This document shows positions 1-16,675 of a stretch of 64,000 nucleotides of DNA, piece by piece. How positions within the stretch are numbered: position 1 is the first letter of the stretch; each line of letters begins with the position of its first letter. Source of the stretch: Amoebidium appalachense (taxonomy: Eukaryota > Ichthyosporea); assembly GCA_963693365.1 (NCBI GenBank), contig CAVNZM010000009.1:7750001-7814000 (forward strand), given 5' to 3'. The notes beneath the pieces are model-generated. The model saw only the letters and a program-made list of their open reading frames with translations. It searched no databases and was not told where the DNA came from. The position numbers were made by a program, and so were the translations under genes.

Positions 1-328
1 CATTTGTTTAATAGAAATATGCCGCCACCACTTCGTCATCCAGAACCGTTCAAATCGACGTGCTGATAGCTGTGGGGAAAGTTTTGTTACTATCACCCCA
101 TGCAGGGAAAAAACAAACAAACAAACAAACAAACAAACAAACAAACAAACAAACAAACAAACAAACAAAAGCTCTGCGGACACATTGTCACCACCAATAT
201 GTAAAAGGGATCGGGGAGTAAACTTCTGGCGCAGTAAGGTGATATGATAGAGGTAGTGAGTGTGTGTTGCTTTTGCGCGCCTGGTTTTATTTGTGTGCGT
301 GCACAGAATCATGCATGCATGCATGTGT

Positions 329-388
<60 letters not shown>

Positions 389-568
389 AGGGCGTGATAC
401 ACAGCATTACACAAAAGCATACAGAAAAAGCATGCAACACAAGTAGAGGGCAGGGCAAGGTGTGCCTGCATGTGTGTTCGTGTTTGTGCTTGTGTTGGTG
501 TAGGGGTTTGTGTGCACGTGTGCACGTGCTGATGTGCATGTGCTGATGTGCTGATGTGTGCTTGTGTT

Positions 569-692
<124 letters not shown>

Positions 693-919
693 GGGGGAGG
701 GAGACGGGAATGGGGGCGGAGGGGGGGGTGTTGGCACCAACCCAATAGGAAATCTTCCGCCAAGGATTCTGCCGCTTGCTGGATCTGTAAAAACGGAGAC
801 GAAACAATACATTAGACCTTGCACGTACACACACTAACATACACACACACACCCCGTACCTCCGCACCCCCACCCCTCCCACCCCCCCACCCCCCCCACC
901 CCCCCACCCCCCACGCGCG

Positions 920-995
<76 letters not shown>

Positions 996-1302
996 CGTAC
1001 ACCAGCGCGCACACACGTGCACACACGCACACACGCACACACACACGCACACATTTTTTCAATTATATCCCGTTTTGTTCCCGGAAGGACCTCTTGGGCC
1101 CTCAGGGGGAACTACCGTCTTCCACCCAGCACCGACAGTACTCTACCTAGGGTGCTACGGTATTATTAGCTAAGCTAACACACAATCCTAACTGTTTGCA
1201 CCCACTTAGTCCAGGGTATTCACCCCAGCCACGCCGGTGGGTTTCACACGCACACATGTACACACGCAATAACACAGGCACGCACATACACACGACTGGA
1301 CG

Positions 1303-1355
<53 letters not shown>

Positions 1356-1390
1356 TAACCAAAGTACTCTTGCCTTTGATCAAGAAGGGC

Positions 1391-1421
<31 letters not shown>

Positions 1422-1495
1422 TTCCCCTCTCCCCCTCCCACCCAAAGCGTACTAGTCTCAGCGTGGGGGAGACGACAAAAAGAGGATGGGCACAC

Positions 1496-1617
<122 letters not shown>

Positions 1618-2192
1618 TGTATGTGTTGGGGGAGGGGGGGGGGGGTTGAGACCTTTGGGTTCCCGTGGTTTCCAAGGCTTTCCATGAATTCGTGAGCCAC
1701 CTGAAAACACCCAACCGTTAGGAGAAAAAAATGACCGGGAATATGAATGTGCAACTATCAGCAACGGTTTAGTTATATATAGGAAGGTTTCTTTTACGAC
1801 TCAGGGGCGAGTCAGACTGCGAAGAGATTTACGCTTAATCGCCAGATGCACATCAATCAGAATTATAACCTGACCCGAAAGGGCCTATACATCTGACTAA
1901 AGAAATTCTCTTTCAACGGCGGGGTTACTCTAAAAAGAGCAGTTTTTCCTTTGATTATTTTCATTTGAATTACTCTTTACTTTGTTTGAGTTACTCAACG
2001 TACGGTTTTAAAGGTGACATAGAAACGATGGTCAATCCATGGAGAGGGAGAGGGGGGAGGGGGGGGGGGGGGGAGGAGGGGCGGAAGATAGGGAAATGGG
2101 AAGAGGAGGGGAAGAGTGAGGGGCGGATTGAGAGGGCGAGAAGAGAAAGAGCCATGAACATGTATAACATATGTATGGAGAGAGAGAGAGGG

Positions 2193-2236
<44 letters not shown>

Positions 2237-3037
2237 GGGGGGGGGGGGGAGAGAGAGAGAGAGAGAGAGGGAGAGAGAGGGAGGGAGGGAGGGAGGGAGG
2301 GAGGGAGGGAGGGAGGGAGTTAGGAGGGAGGGAGGGAGGGAGGGAGGGAGGGAGGGAGGGAGGGAGGGAGGGAGGGAGGCAGGCAGGGAGGGAGGGAGAG
2401 GGAGGGAGACAGGGAGGGAGGGGGGAGAGAGAGAGAGAGAGAGAAGAGAGGGAAGAACTGAGAGATAGAGAGTGTGTGTGCATGTGTCAGAGAGGTTAAG
2501 TGTGTGTGTTTGTGCATGTGTGTGCGCACACGTGTCGATATTTGTTGTTGGTAGCAAAGATGAGGCGGAGAGGGTTATTACATAGCATCACAACCCCTTG
2601 GCTCCCCCCCCCCCCCCCCCCCCCCCTTCCCCCTTCCCCCTCCCCCCTCCCCCCTTCCCCCTCCTCCTTTACGGACGTCTGTCTTTCCAGATCGTTCCGA
2701 ACCATGTTTCTTTCCCTAAGCAACAAGAACCTCAGCGCAGATCTTTTGAAAATATTCTCCCCCCAAGGAGTATGTTTACGTGCTTTCACATTGAAATATA
2801 CAGAACGGCCGGTTAAAGGGAGGAGGGGGAGGGGGGAGGGGGGGGGGGGGGGGGGGGGGGGGGAGGAAATAACATAATGTGGTGAACAGTGTGAAGTGAA
2901 AGGGGAGATGCGGAGGGGGGGGAGGGGGGAAGGGGGAGGGAAGAACCTAATGTGTTAAGCATTGTGAGATAGATCATATTGGATATAGGTATACATGTAT
3001 TGTAAGAAAGCCACAGATGCACCGGGTGGCCGAGAAG

Positions 3038-3099
<62 letters not shown>

Positions 3100-3817
3100 G
3101 GGGGGGGGGGGGGAGGGGGGGGGGGGGGGGGGGGTGATTATCAGCCACAGGTGAATTGCACTTACGCGGTTGCTGGCAAAGGGGTGGGTAAAGCCAGAGT
3201 TGTGAAGAAGCAGCGAGTGAAGCAGTCTGCGGATCGTTAAATGATCAATGACCTATGAAAAAAGAATGAAGCAAAAATCATCCCCCCCCCCCCCCCCCCC
3301 CCCCTTCCCCCCTCATCCTCCTCTCATTCACCATTCCCTCCACCCCCCACACCCCAATCTCCTTTCATTCAACCCCTCCCCCCCTCGCCCCCTTCCCCCC
3401 TTCCCCCTCACTTCTCGGAACCAATGCATAAACGAATATCCGCAAGGGAAGCCGTGCCCACTCGAAACCCCCCCCCCCCATCCCCCTTCACCACCACCTT
3501 GCCTCACACCCTTTTACACCCACGACACTGAAACTATACCGAGATGTGTGTGTGTGTATTTGCGTGCAGGAGAGAGGGGGGGGGGGGGGAGAGGAGGGGG
3601 GGGGGGAGAGGAGAGGAGGGGGGAGGGGGGGGGGGGGGGGGGGGGGGGGGAGGGCGGGCGTGGGTGTAGTAGGTGGGCAGGTGCGGGAGAAAGGGTCGGA
3701 GCTGGTGTGGCGTAGGTGGGGGCGGATAAGAATAGCAGGTGCTAGGGGCCGGGATGAAGGAGGGGGGAATATTGTGTATGCATGTGTGTGTGTGTGTGTT
3801 TGGGGAGGTGTGTGTGT

Positions 3818-3848
<31 letters not shown>

Positions 3849-4512
3849 GGTGTTATCACTGTGGGGCGAGGGTTTGGGAGAACAAAACAGGGACAGCAGG
3901 ATGTGGGGAGTCGGCGGGGGGGGGAAGAGGGGGGAGGAAGGAGTGGGGGGGGAGAAGAGGGGGAGGGGAAGGAGACTGCAGAAAGTCGCAAAGGTGTTGT
4001 CACTGTTTCTTTTGCAGTACACCCTCCCCCCCTCCCCCCCCTCCCCCCTCCCCCCCCCCCCCCCACACACACACACACAACCCGCCCTCCCCCCGTCCCC
4101 CCCCCCCCTCCCCCTCCCCCTCCCCCCTCCCCCCCCCCTCCACACACACACAGACACAAGGCAATGGGTACACACTCAATTAGGCGAAGGCGGAGGTCTG
4201 TGTTCTTGTAGACACAGGCTGAGTCGTTGTCTAAATGCATGTGTTAGCATATCCCCCTCCCCTTCCCCACCCGCCCACCGAGAAACAAATAAAATGTCGA
4301 AAATAAAGGCAGATTTGATAAAACACATATCATCCTCGGACTATATAACAACAACACGGACACTACCATCCACCCACCCACCCACACCCATATTCCCACA
4401 ACCATACATCCACACACACATACACGCGCATACTCAGACACACACCCACACCCACGCACGCACACTCACCCTCCCCCCCCCCCCCCCCCCCCCCCCGGCT
4501 GCCCCCGGCCCC

Positions 4513-4545
<33 letters not shown>

Positions 4546-5077
4546 TCATAAAGAAAAAAACACACACAAGGAAAAAAAAACCACGAAAGTAACAAACCTG
4601 CACGACAGTAAAAGCGCACACATGCCACGCTTGGCTTGGAGCAGACACAACCGTGTACAGTGTGGAGTGGAAGTCTGAGGAGAAGAGCGGGGGAAGGCGA
4701 GGGGAAGCGGACAGGCGACGGAGGAGGGTATTAAGGGACACACAACCTAGTGCAACAGTTGGGAATTTGAGCAATTCAACATATGGCAAAAACACAAAAA
4801 ATATCCTGATGTAACACCGAACCTTTTTCTTCTTCTTCTTCTTTTTTTTTCAAAAAGGATAAAAACACAGAAAGCAAGAAAACGCACAGCACAACCCGTA
4901 ACACACCCAAGACTTCAGGTAGAATCACATAAAAACCCCTTTAAAAAAAAACCTCTCTCACATTATAGTCACATACCAGTCACCACCACCTACCTTGCAG
5001 TGCGCCAAACAGTGTGTTGCTGAGTTGGAGTGTGCTAAGGAAGAGCAGTCCTGAAAAATAAAATCATCAGCAACAAT

Positions 5078-5110
<33 letters not shown>

Positions 5111-6083
5111 TTCCCCCCCCCCCCCCCCCCCCCCCCTTTTCCTGCCCCGACACCCACCCCCGCTTCCCCCTGCCCTGCTCTTCAGTGCTCGGGTTCCCTC
5201 AGCCTGAAAACACAGCAAAGAAAAAGTGAGTGGACACGATAGGAGTGAAACACACGTACACACCCAGGTTACTGTTGAGCCGAGACTAGGAGGTGAAGAA
5301 GGAGAAACAGGGGGAGGGACAGGGGTGCAGGGGCAGGGAGGGGGGGGGGGAGAGGGGGAGGGGGGGGAGGGGGGAGAGGGGGGGGGGGGGAGGGAGGAGG
5401 GGGGGGGGGGAGGGTAGGGAGGGGGGGGGGGAGGGGGGAATTTAGCAGGAATACCCCAAAAATAACAAATTGTGAAGTAGTTCGAACACAGGGAAAATGC
5501 AGCAGACAACAGAAAACATAATAAGCATACACACCACCCAGACAGCAAGAAACGGGATCGGACCCACCTGTCTCAGATAGCCTACACCGTGGGATGTGTT
5601 TCGTCGTTACGTACAAGGAGGGTCGGAGGGTGGTTGGGAGACAAAGAGGAGGGGAGGTGGGGGAGGGGGGGGGGAGGGGGGGGAAGGAGGGGGAGGGGGA
5701 GGGGGAGGGGGAGAGGTTGAGTGGGGGGAAGGAAGCAATAGTAAGTAAAATGTTGTTTCATCGTTATATACCTCCTCCCCCCCCCCCCCCCCCGCCGGCC
5801 CAGCCCAGCCCCCTATTAACCCACCTACCCACATGTCCAGCCCCCCCCCCCCCCCCCCCCCCCCCCCCCCATTTTCGTCTCCCCTCTCTAGCATACACTC
5901 ACTTACCTATACTAATCCAACATCGCCATATTCATCAAAAGACGTTGAAAGTGAGCATTAAGATTTCAATTAAGAGGTGCCGTTGGGGAAGAGCCTCCAC
6001 GACAAAGCGCATGTCTCAAGTGCACAAAGGCACGGTTGACGGTGTGGATGGCTATGTAAAACGCACACACACACAGAGGTACA

Positions 6084-6147
<64 letters not shown>

Positions 6148-6827
6148 CAACACACACAGGCGCACGTGCATGCACACACACACGTCACACCCACGCACGT
6201 GCACAGGTGCACAACCTAGCTCTTGCATCCAATGCACTTGCACCCTATTCTATATTATTAGCGTGTGTGTGGGCACGCCCAAGCACACGTGTATGTGTGT
6301 GTGCCAGTTGTCTGTGTGTGTTCAAAAGGATTTGTTGGTACACGCACCACATCTCCGCCGGTGTGATCGTTCGTGGTGTTCGCTAGGAGAAACGGGAGTT
6401 GGCGGGGGGAGGGGGGGGGGGGGGAGGGGGGGGGAGGGGGAGGGGGGGAGGGGGGGGGGGGGGGGGGGGGGGAGATAAGCAACCACATATGCAAGGAAGG
6501 CATGATATCGTAACAACCCTAATAGCAAAACATGAACATTTTGGTGGGGAAACTTACGAGATGTTGTGAAGCAGTTGTAGAAGAACCCTGCAAAAAAAAA
6601 AACAAAAAAAAAACAAAAAAAAACGAAAAGGTGAAAAAAAAGTAAGGACGGCGGGGACAGGCGTGTCAGGAAAGAGTTTGCTCTGGAAGTAAATGAGAAC
6701 TTTTCCTCAGACGATGCCCCCCCCCCCCCCCCCCCCCCCTTCCCCCGCACTCCTCCTCCTCCTACTCACCCATACAACCACCAGCAAGACTACGAAAGGC
6801 ACACACCACCACCATCACAATGTACGT

Positions 6828-6927
<100 letters not shown>

Positions 6928-7231
6928 AGACACAGACACACACACACACACACCTTCCCTCCTCTTCTCTCTTCTCCCATATCCCCCTCGCTCTTTCTCG
7001 TTCTCTCACTCTTTCCCCTTACCCTTCCTCACCCCGGCTCTCCCTTTCTCGGTCACTTCCTTCCCCCCCCTTACCCCCCCCCCCCCCCCCCCATTTCTCT
7101 TCTTGTGAAACACGCCGTTCTTTCAGTTTATCGCACGACCAGGTAAATACCAGAGCATGAGTAGATAAGCAGGAAAGCGGGTGGAGGGGGGGGGGGGGGG
7201 GGGGGGGGAGGGGGGGGAGGCGGAGGGGGAG

Positions 7232-7266
<35 letters not shown>

Positions 7267-9538
7267 GGGGGAGGAGGGGGTGGGAGGGGGCGAGGGGGAG
7301 GGTGTGTATGTGTGTGTGGGGAGTGGGGGGGGGGGGGGGGGGGGGAGGGTGGAAATCTTCCTGCAGATGTTGCCGTAAATGTGCCGTAACTCACCTCAAA
7401 GTGCGGGCCCTGTGATGGGGACAGCATGAGCATTCAAACACCAGGAGGAAAATCGGACAGGAAAAATGGAAGTGGGAAAACAAAAAAAAAAAAAAGAAAA
7501 AAAAAAACAAAGAAGACGACATAATGATACAAAGGATAGGTAGGTGCGAGCATGTCTATGTGCATGCGAGAGGAGAAAACATGTGCATGAAACACGCCAA
7601 CACATGCTCTTACATAGGAACATATGGGCCTCCCTCCCGCTCAACTCCCTCCGCTCTACCTCTCCTCCCCCCACCCCCCACCTCCGCCCGCCTCCACCCC
7701 ACCCCTCGACCTTTACCCTTCCACCATCTTTCCTCGTCCCAACCCTATACCACCATTCTCAACCCCACCACAGCACCAACAACACTACATGCATTTTTCC
7801 CGCCCAACGTACCCGGGTGCAGGTTTCACCGTCAGCATCACACAGGCTGTTTCCACACATCTGCAGCCTGCCTCGTGCTCAAGCAGAAACTCTCGTGCTG
7901 CAAAGTCGATAGGTCCATTTCAGGAATGACATAGGCAAAGTTTCAACATCCCACATTTTACCCCCTTCCCCCTCCTTCCCCTCCCCCCCCCTCCCCCCCC
8001 CCCCCTATACACACACAAACACACACACACAGGCAACCCCCCCCCCCCCCCCCCCCCCAAAGGGCATCCTGCATCGTGGTCAAGCAGAAAGTCTCGTTCT
8101 GCCCAGGTTTATTGGCTAAGTAAGCCCAGTTTCAGTTATAACAAAATTCATCTATTCTTCACGAAAACTGGCCCCCCACCCTCTCCCCACCCCACACGTA
8201 CACACCAACCCACACACACTTCTCTGAGTCAGGCTTCTACCCTCCTCCCCCCCCCCCCCTCCCCCCACACCCCCTCCGCGACTGCCCCACCCACCCCACC
8301 CACCCACCGCCTCCTACCATGCGGCTAACACCATTCCGTTAACATTTGTCCTCCACTTCTACCCTTTCTTCCACCGACCCTGAAACCGAGGCATACACTG
8401 TCACCCACCCACCTCCAGACACGTAACCCCCCTCCCCTCCCTATCATACACAGATAAGCCCCTTCCAACCCTCTCCCAGCCAAAACCCATCCACCCGCCC
8501 TTGCACACACACACAAACACACCCACCCACCCACCCAAGCACCCACCTACACAACAACAACCCCCCCCCCCCCCCCCCCCCCACCCCCTCCCCCTCCCCC
8601 CCCCCCCTCCGCATCCCCTCCCCTCCCCCAGCAGCCCCCCCCTCCCCCCCCCCCCTCACACACACACACACACACGCACCCACATCCAAACACACCTTCA
8701 GGGTGTGCAGCCACATTTGCCAGTATTCCCACCAAGGCCACGCTGGCTCGGTTTCCGTCTGTATCTCCTCCCACACTGCACAACCATTATAATGTCACCA
8801 AAACGTACGGGAAAACATGAAATGTTATCCAAAATATACTGTAAACAAGAAATGTCCTCCAGAAAATGCATGAAAACAAAAATGTCACCGATAAAGTACT
8901 GGAAGCAACCGAAGGCGATCTAGAGCGTGAGGCGTGTCAAACACAAAAACAAGGAACATATAACAAGACAAAACAAAACAAAACCAAACAAAAAGGAAAA
9001 GAAACAAAGTGAAGAATGTGTTGCTTTCCATGGCGCAAGAAATGAAAATGGCACTGCCAGAAATAATGAGAGGGAAGGAGCGTCGGAAAGGCTGGATCAT
9101 GCTTTATTCCCGTCTCTGCGCGGTATATTCCTACCCATGTAGTGGGTGTGTCCTTGTACACGTTCGCGGGGGGAGGGGGGGGGGAGAGAGAGAGAGAGGG
9201 GGGGGGGGGGAGGAGGAGAGAGACAGGAGGGGGGTTTGAATGCGTCAAAAAGTACGAAGTACACAAGAACAAACGGATAACACGATGCAGGATGCAAGCC
9301 ATACATAAAGAGTATGCATAATAAGCAGAGCCCATCCTCAGTGGGGGCCCACGTCATCCACGTTACCCGAGTTTCGACCTATTCACCTCGTTAACGAAAC
9401 CCAACTCAGATACTGTTTCACTTGAACATGGGTAGGTCACCCGTCTTGATCAGAGACGAGCAGGGTTGCTTATGCAGGCAAGGGCAGTGGGAAAGGCGGG
9501 GGTTAAAGTTGCAGCAGTAAGCAGAAGCAAGAAAAATA

Positions 9539-9572
<34 letters not shown>

Positions 9573-11603
9573 GGGGGGGGGGGGGGGCATAATAATTACC
9601 TGCAGACCTGTTTCAGATCACCTACTGCATCCTTAGCCCCTGTTTAGACGAAAGGTAAAAACATAGACATGAGATACAATGATGAAAACTCACTGTGTAT
9701 ATAGCCCCATACTCCAATATCAAACACCAAACGTGCAAAATTTTTCGCTCTGTCTATCTCTCTTGTCCCCCCCCCCCCCCTCCCCCAATCCTCTTTCTCC
9801 GCTGTCCGTACAATCCACCCTCTCTATCCTTCCCCCACTTCCCCCTCCCCCCCCCCCCCCCCCCCCCTCCCCCTCCCCCCCCCCCCCCCCTCCCCCCCTT
9901 CACCCACCCAACCACCCTCGTTTGACTGACAAAAAAAAAAAAAAAAAAAGACTGCAGAGGGGGTTTCGAGGAAGAACCACGCGCAGATGTTGTTTCTTTC
10001 CCCTTGTCGTTTGTTTCTTTTGTCAGTCAAACGAGGGTGGTTGGGTGGGTGAGAGGGGGGGAGAGGGGGGGGGGGGGGGGGGGGGAATACCAGCCCAACC
10101 TAATTGCGAGAACCAATCCACCACACACTTCCCACCAATCAAAAAGTTACATTCGCCTTCTCCGGCAGCACACAAGCAATGCAGATACATCTTGGGCTCA
10201 CAAAAAAATGAGAATGGATCGGTCCACAAATATGAAAGCCTACCCCCCCCCCCCCCCCCTCCCTCTCCCCCCCCCCCCCCCCCCCCCCCTGGCGCCCTCC
10301 CTCCCTCTCCCTCAAAAAAAAAAAAAAAAAAAACGAAAAAATGAAAACAAAACAAAAAACCCCAAAGGTTGACGAAAAGGGTAACCGCAGTTTACAACAG
10401 CAAGAAGCATGAATAGGACTGATTGTATATTCCCCCCCTCCCTTCGCCTCCCGCCTCCCCTGCCCGCACTTCAATTCTCCTACTCCTCTTCCTGCCTATT
10501 TAGCAACCCAAAAAAAGAGCGTTTATCACAAAAACCGAAAAAGCACAGGAAAAAAGAAAGAGGGGCTCTCCGTTGCACTCTTCACCTATTGCAGAGAAAA
10601 AAATGATGTTCGGAACTGCTACAACCCGTAATTGAAAACACCCAAATAGTCACCAATAGAACACATTGCTCCATTTCATCCTGTCTGAAAACACCCAAAT
10701 AGTCACCAATAGAACACATTGCTCCATTTCATCATGTCTGAAAACACCCAAATAGTCACCAATAGAACACATTGCTCCATTTCATCATGTCTGAAAACAC
10801 CCAAATAGTCACCACTAGAACACATTGCTCCATTTCATCATGTTCGAAAACACCCACATAGTCACCACTAGAACACATTGTTCTTTTCATCGTGTTTGGA
10901 GAAAACACACATAGTAACACTATTCAAGACACACTTGTACCTGAAAGGAAAGCTTCGAATGTTCGACCCTGTAAGCCCATGCTCATTTAGCATATTTTCT
11001 TCAAGGCGGTTAAAGGAACCTAGCATGAATAGGAGACTACATCACTAAAAGAGTATGTTATAAGCATGCGACCGGAAGCACGTTCACTCCATATATGGTA
11101 ACAGTAGCTTATTAAAGCCGGTTAAAACAGTCAAAGGCATCAAGCATGACTAATGATCCTATACCATTAAAAGATATTTTATGAGCACATCACACAGGAA
11201 ACGTGTGCACTCTATATATGGTAACATTAGCACATATGAGCTGGTTAAAGCAGTTTTAGGCACCAAGCATCAATACTATTCTACACCACTAAGGGCCCGT
11301 CATATCAGTGACACAGGAAACGTGTGTACTCCATATATGGTAACAGTGAAACCCTATTTATCAAATATCTATTCCAACTACTATAGATCCAAGACCAGCT
11401 CGCAAGCGCCCTATTAAAAATCGTGGCCAATAATCTTGTATATCTAATCCAATCACATCCATCCACATATCCGTGATCTTCCACCCAAGCACCATATATG
11501 CCATTATATGGCGCCAAATCAAATGCTAAAAAAACAACATTTCTCACCTTCCCCCTCCGTGAGTTTCTCCTCCCGAAAAAAAAAACCAAAAAAAAAAACC
11601 ACT

Positions 11604-11648
<45 letters not shown>

Positions 11649-12035
11649 GAAAGAAAAACGACAAAAAATGTGTGTAATATCAGATATTCCCCCCTCCCCT
11701 TCCCCCCCGCCCCCCTCTTCTACCAACCACACACACGTCAGGATCCGTAGAAGGCCCCCCTCTCCACCCTCGCCTCTCACCAACAACCATCACCAAACAC
11801 ACCCACACACGCTAAGCCAAAAGCAACCTTGCACACTCTAATGCAACCAGAACTACGCAGATCCCCCCCTCCCCTTCCCCCCCCCCCCCCCCCCCCCCCC
11901 TTTTCCCCTCCCCCACACACACCCTCCCCGATCCTCTTTCCGGCCCCATCGACACACACACTGAACCAGCAATAGCCCAGCCCATCCCCCCCCCCCCCCC
12001 CCCCCTCGCTGCCCCAGACACACAGAAACACACCG

Positions 12036-12078
<43 letters not shown>

Positions 12079-12111
12079 CACACACACACCATCTCAATTG
12101 CCAGGCTTTAT

Positions 12112-12147
<36 letters not shown>

Positions 12148-12443
12148 TTTTTTTACCTCTCTGCAACATGCCCAAAAACCCAAACCAAAACTTTCCACTA
12201 CCACAGCACCAACCAACTCAACCGCATATTTTATCTTCTTGACAAGAGGGAAAAAACAACACACTAAACAGTGGCAGAATGAAAAATTATCGCCACGTGT
12301 TCTTGATCTGCCCCCCCCCCCCCCCCCCCCCCTCGCCCCTTAGCCCCACCTCTCTTCCTGTACCCCCCCCCCCCCTCCCCTTCTTTGGGCGGAACTGCCA
12401 GCAAAACCTCATACATTACCACACAACGCAGTATGGAGGTGTT

Positions 12444-12506
<63 letters not shown>

Positions 12507-13062
12507 CGTGTGAGCGCGCGTTCCACAGCGGCGGACAAGCTAGGGTGAGTTAATGTGAATGTCCAAGGAAAGATCCACACATACCAAGCGGTATCGTTGC
12601 CCGGAGGGGTTGGGGCCAGGGGGGAAGGAGGGAGTGAGGGAGTGAGGGTGGGTGGGTCGATTTTTTTTTTGGGGGGGGGGGAGGGGGCGGAGGGGGGGGG
12701 GGGGGGAAGGAGGGAGTGGGGTGGGGGAATGCCGGGGAGAAGGAAAGAAAAAAAAATAAAAATTTCAAGGCGATAAGTGCACACGTACCCCTGCCAGCAG
12801 CCGTGAGACGGCCACCTCTTCCTCACTAACCCTGCAAGAACATATATGGTTAGACACTTGCATCCCATCTAACACCACAACCGTGAAACATCCGGGAAAA
12901 CACCTCGTTTGTGTGTGTATTACTATTATAAGGAGCCCCTCTATCCTCCCCCCCCCCCCCCCCCCCTCCCACCACCCACACACCCATACACCCACACACA
13001 TACATACAGACACGCACACATAAGCACATGCACCACGCCCGCACACACAAACACACATACCA

Positions 13063-13094
<32 letters not shown>

Positions 13095-13151
13095 GCACGC
13101 ACACACACACACACACGCACACACAAACGCACACACATCCACACGGCCCTT

Positions 13152-13196
<45 letters not shown>

Positions 13197-13636
13197 AACC
13201 ACACCACACATGCTGAGGAATCCATCCTTGCACATTACGATGTATACAAACAGTAGTATAGATATTACCCCCCCCCCCCCCCCTCCCCCCCGGGCGCCCC
13301 TCTCCCCTCTTCCCTCCTCCGGGCATACGTCGAAGGGGTATGCACACCTCCAGAGGGTGGTGAGCAGCATCTGTGATCTCTCCGTCTCCTTCTTGTTGCT
13401 GCTGCGGAGCCGAGACTGCTCTGCCTTGAGCAGGAAGCTGGCCTGTGTGTGTGTGTGTTTGTGTGTTTGGGGGGGGGGGGGGGGGGGGGGGGGGGTCAGA
13501 AAGGGGTGTTTCACACCAAAAAAGACTAATAATTTCTGAAATACTCAGTAAATAATAGTCCCGTACATATCCACATAAACTTCAAGTCGGGGGTGAGTTG
13601 TTTGAGTGGTCGTGGTGGTTTGGGTTGCTTCGTTTG

Positions 13637-13686
<50 letters not shown>

Positions 13687-13736
13687 CTCCCTCCCTCCCT
13701 CCCTCCCTCCCTCCCTCCCTCCCTCCCTCCCTCCCT

Positions 13737-13819
<83 letters not shown>

Positions 13820-14258
13820 CCCCCCCCCTTCCTCCCCCCCCTCCCCTCCCCGCCCGCCCCTCCTTCTCACCCTCCCTCCCTTCTCTCTCTCTCTTGTTCC
13901 CTCTCTACAACCAATTCCTTCCGCCTCCCCTCCCTCCCATCCTCCCTCCCCATCTTCCTTTTCTTTTCATATTTATTTAGATTTATTTATTTGAGGGTTA
14001 TTCCTTTCATCTCTTCATTCCTTTCATATAGTTTTCTTTCTTTTTGTTTCCTTTCCTTTTTTCCTTTTTTCCTTTATTCTTTTTCCTTTATTTGCCCGGC
14101 GGGCGGGGGGGGGCGGGAAAGGGGGGGGGGGGGGGGGGGGGGGAGGAGAGGGGCGGAGCGTTTAGGAAAAACCGAAACACTTCAGAAACAGGGACAATAA
14201 AAGATACCTCTTTCTCCTTAACAACAGCCGCCTCCTAACGTGGGGGCCGAGGGAGGGG

Positions 14259-14296
<38 letters not shown>

Positions 14297-14488
14297 GGGA
14301 GGGAGGAAAGAGGGGCGGAGGGTTTCGGAAAAACCGAAGTATTTCAAGAAACAGGGACCATGAAAAATACCTCTTTCTCCTTGACAACAGCTGTCTCCTG
14401 AACCTCAGCCTGTGACCGTAACTGGGTAACCTCTTGGGTCAACACACGTACCTGCTCCTGTAGACGCCGAACATCTGCGTGTGCGTGT

Positions 14489-14543
<55 letters not shown>

Positions 14544-15335
14544 CGATGAGAACACAGGGAGACAGGTGTGAGAAGGGGAAAAAATGTGTGTGGGGTGGAG
14601 TGTGTGCCACAGAGACAAAGGCGCAAAAAATTGGATAAGTTATGTATGGGCACACACCCGGAGAGAGGTGTAAAGAGGGAAAAGTGGTAGAGAGGAGGAC
14701 GAAGAGACAAGGCAAAGGGTGATGGTGGTTATGGCGGTTATGGTAAAGCTGTGCAGGGGGGAGGGAGGCGGGTGGGGTTGGGGGGGGGGGATGGGGGGGG
14801 GGGGTCGGGGCGCCTGGGGCTTAAGGGGGAGAAAGAGTGTAAAAAGGTAAGGAAGGGTTGGACAGGTAGGTGCACGGGTACGTAACCCACACGTGCGCAC
14901 ACATGCGTCCAAGCTCACGGGCATGCGAGGAACATACAAAAACACCTGGAACCTCCCCCTCCCCCCCCTCCCCCTCCTCCCCCCCCCCCCCCCCACACAC
15001 ACACACACACACACACGCCCTCCCCCTCTCACCCCTTTTGCCCTTTCTGAAACCGATCAAACATAAATACACACAGTGGGCTAGGAACAACACATGGGTA
15101 TAAAAGTGTCCATTTACTACAACCCCCCCCCCCCCCCCCCCCCCCCCTACCCACACACCCACCCACACACCCACCCACACACCCACCCACACACCCACCC
15201 ACCCACCCACCCACCCACCCATTCAACAACACACCCACACCCACCCATCCACCCACAAACACAAAAGACAGACACACCTCCCACCCCCCACACAGATGCC
15301 CCCCCCCCCCCCCCCCCCCCTCCCCCTCCCCCCCC

Positions 15336-15366
<31 letters not shown>

Positions 15367-15729
15367 GCACACCTGCCGATGCCACGGCCCACTCCTGCTG
15401 TTTGCCTGCCAGCTCCTTCCTGACTGCCTGAAGCTTCAACCTGTCGTTTGCCCCTTGCTCTGCCTCGTGCACCAACTGCATAAACAGGAAAACGAGGGGA
15501 GTTACACGGAAACTCTCTGCACCCCTCCCCCCCCCCCCCCCCCCCCCTTCCCCCCCCCCCCCCCCCCCCCTTCCCCCCACCACCACCACCACCAAAATGG
15601 GGGGATATGTCCATAATTCAACGGGAAAATCTCTTAAACAAGGGGAATTTTCGGTTAATTGAACTGTAAAGCCCCAAATATCAGGGTAATACTTCCTTGG
15701 ATCTTTAACTCCCCCCCCCTTCCTCCTCC

Positions 15730-15768
<39 letters not shown>

Positions 15769-16034
15769 AATAAGGAGATTTATCTAATATTCAAAGCAAA
15801 AACCCCCGAAGCAACATGATATTTTCGGAGCTTCCAACTGCAAACTTCAGAGAATGAAAGCCCAAGGCACCTCAAAAACGAGATGTGATGTATGTAAAAC
15901 GGTATATTTATTGCCCCATTGGATAAAGCCACCTACTATCTTTGCAGCAAATAACCCGGATGCGTTGGAATGCCCTTGGTTGTAACCTCCCTCGACCTCC
16001 CCCTCCCCCCTCCCCCCCTTCTCCCCCCCCTTCC

Positions 16035-16074
<40 letters not shown>

Positions 16075-16391
16075 GTTGACTCCCTTCTCTCCGTACTCCA
16101 TGTTTCGACGTGTTCCGACCCTGGCTTCGACATCCTTGAAAATCTCAATCTACACATGATAAACATTCCAGGGCAAAAAAAAAAAAGGAAGAAAGAAAAA
16201 AAAAAAGAAAAACCTCGATATAGGGCTCAAGCTCTTGAGTGTTTCGGATTTTTTTTGGAAATACCTTTGGGAAGACGGACTGGAATGTGGTGACCTGAGC
16301 AGTGGGAGAACGAGGGAGTTGTGAGTTTCTGGTGTTTGTTTTCGTTTTTGGAAAAGGGGGCAGAGAGATCGGGGAAGCAGTGTGTGTGTGT

Positions 16392-16432
<41 letters not shown>

Positions 16433-16595
16433 GGGGGGGAGGGAGGGGGGGGAGGGAGGGGGTGGAAGGAAGGAGGCGTGGCGGGGGAAGGGGGGGAAGC
16501 GGGTGGGTGGGTGTGTATGTGTGTGTGGGGAAGGGGAAGGTGGGGAGGGGGAAGGGGGGGGAGGGAGGGGGATAAGGGAAAAAGGGATGGGCGCG

Positions 16596-16675
<80 letters not shown>
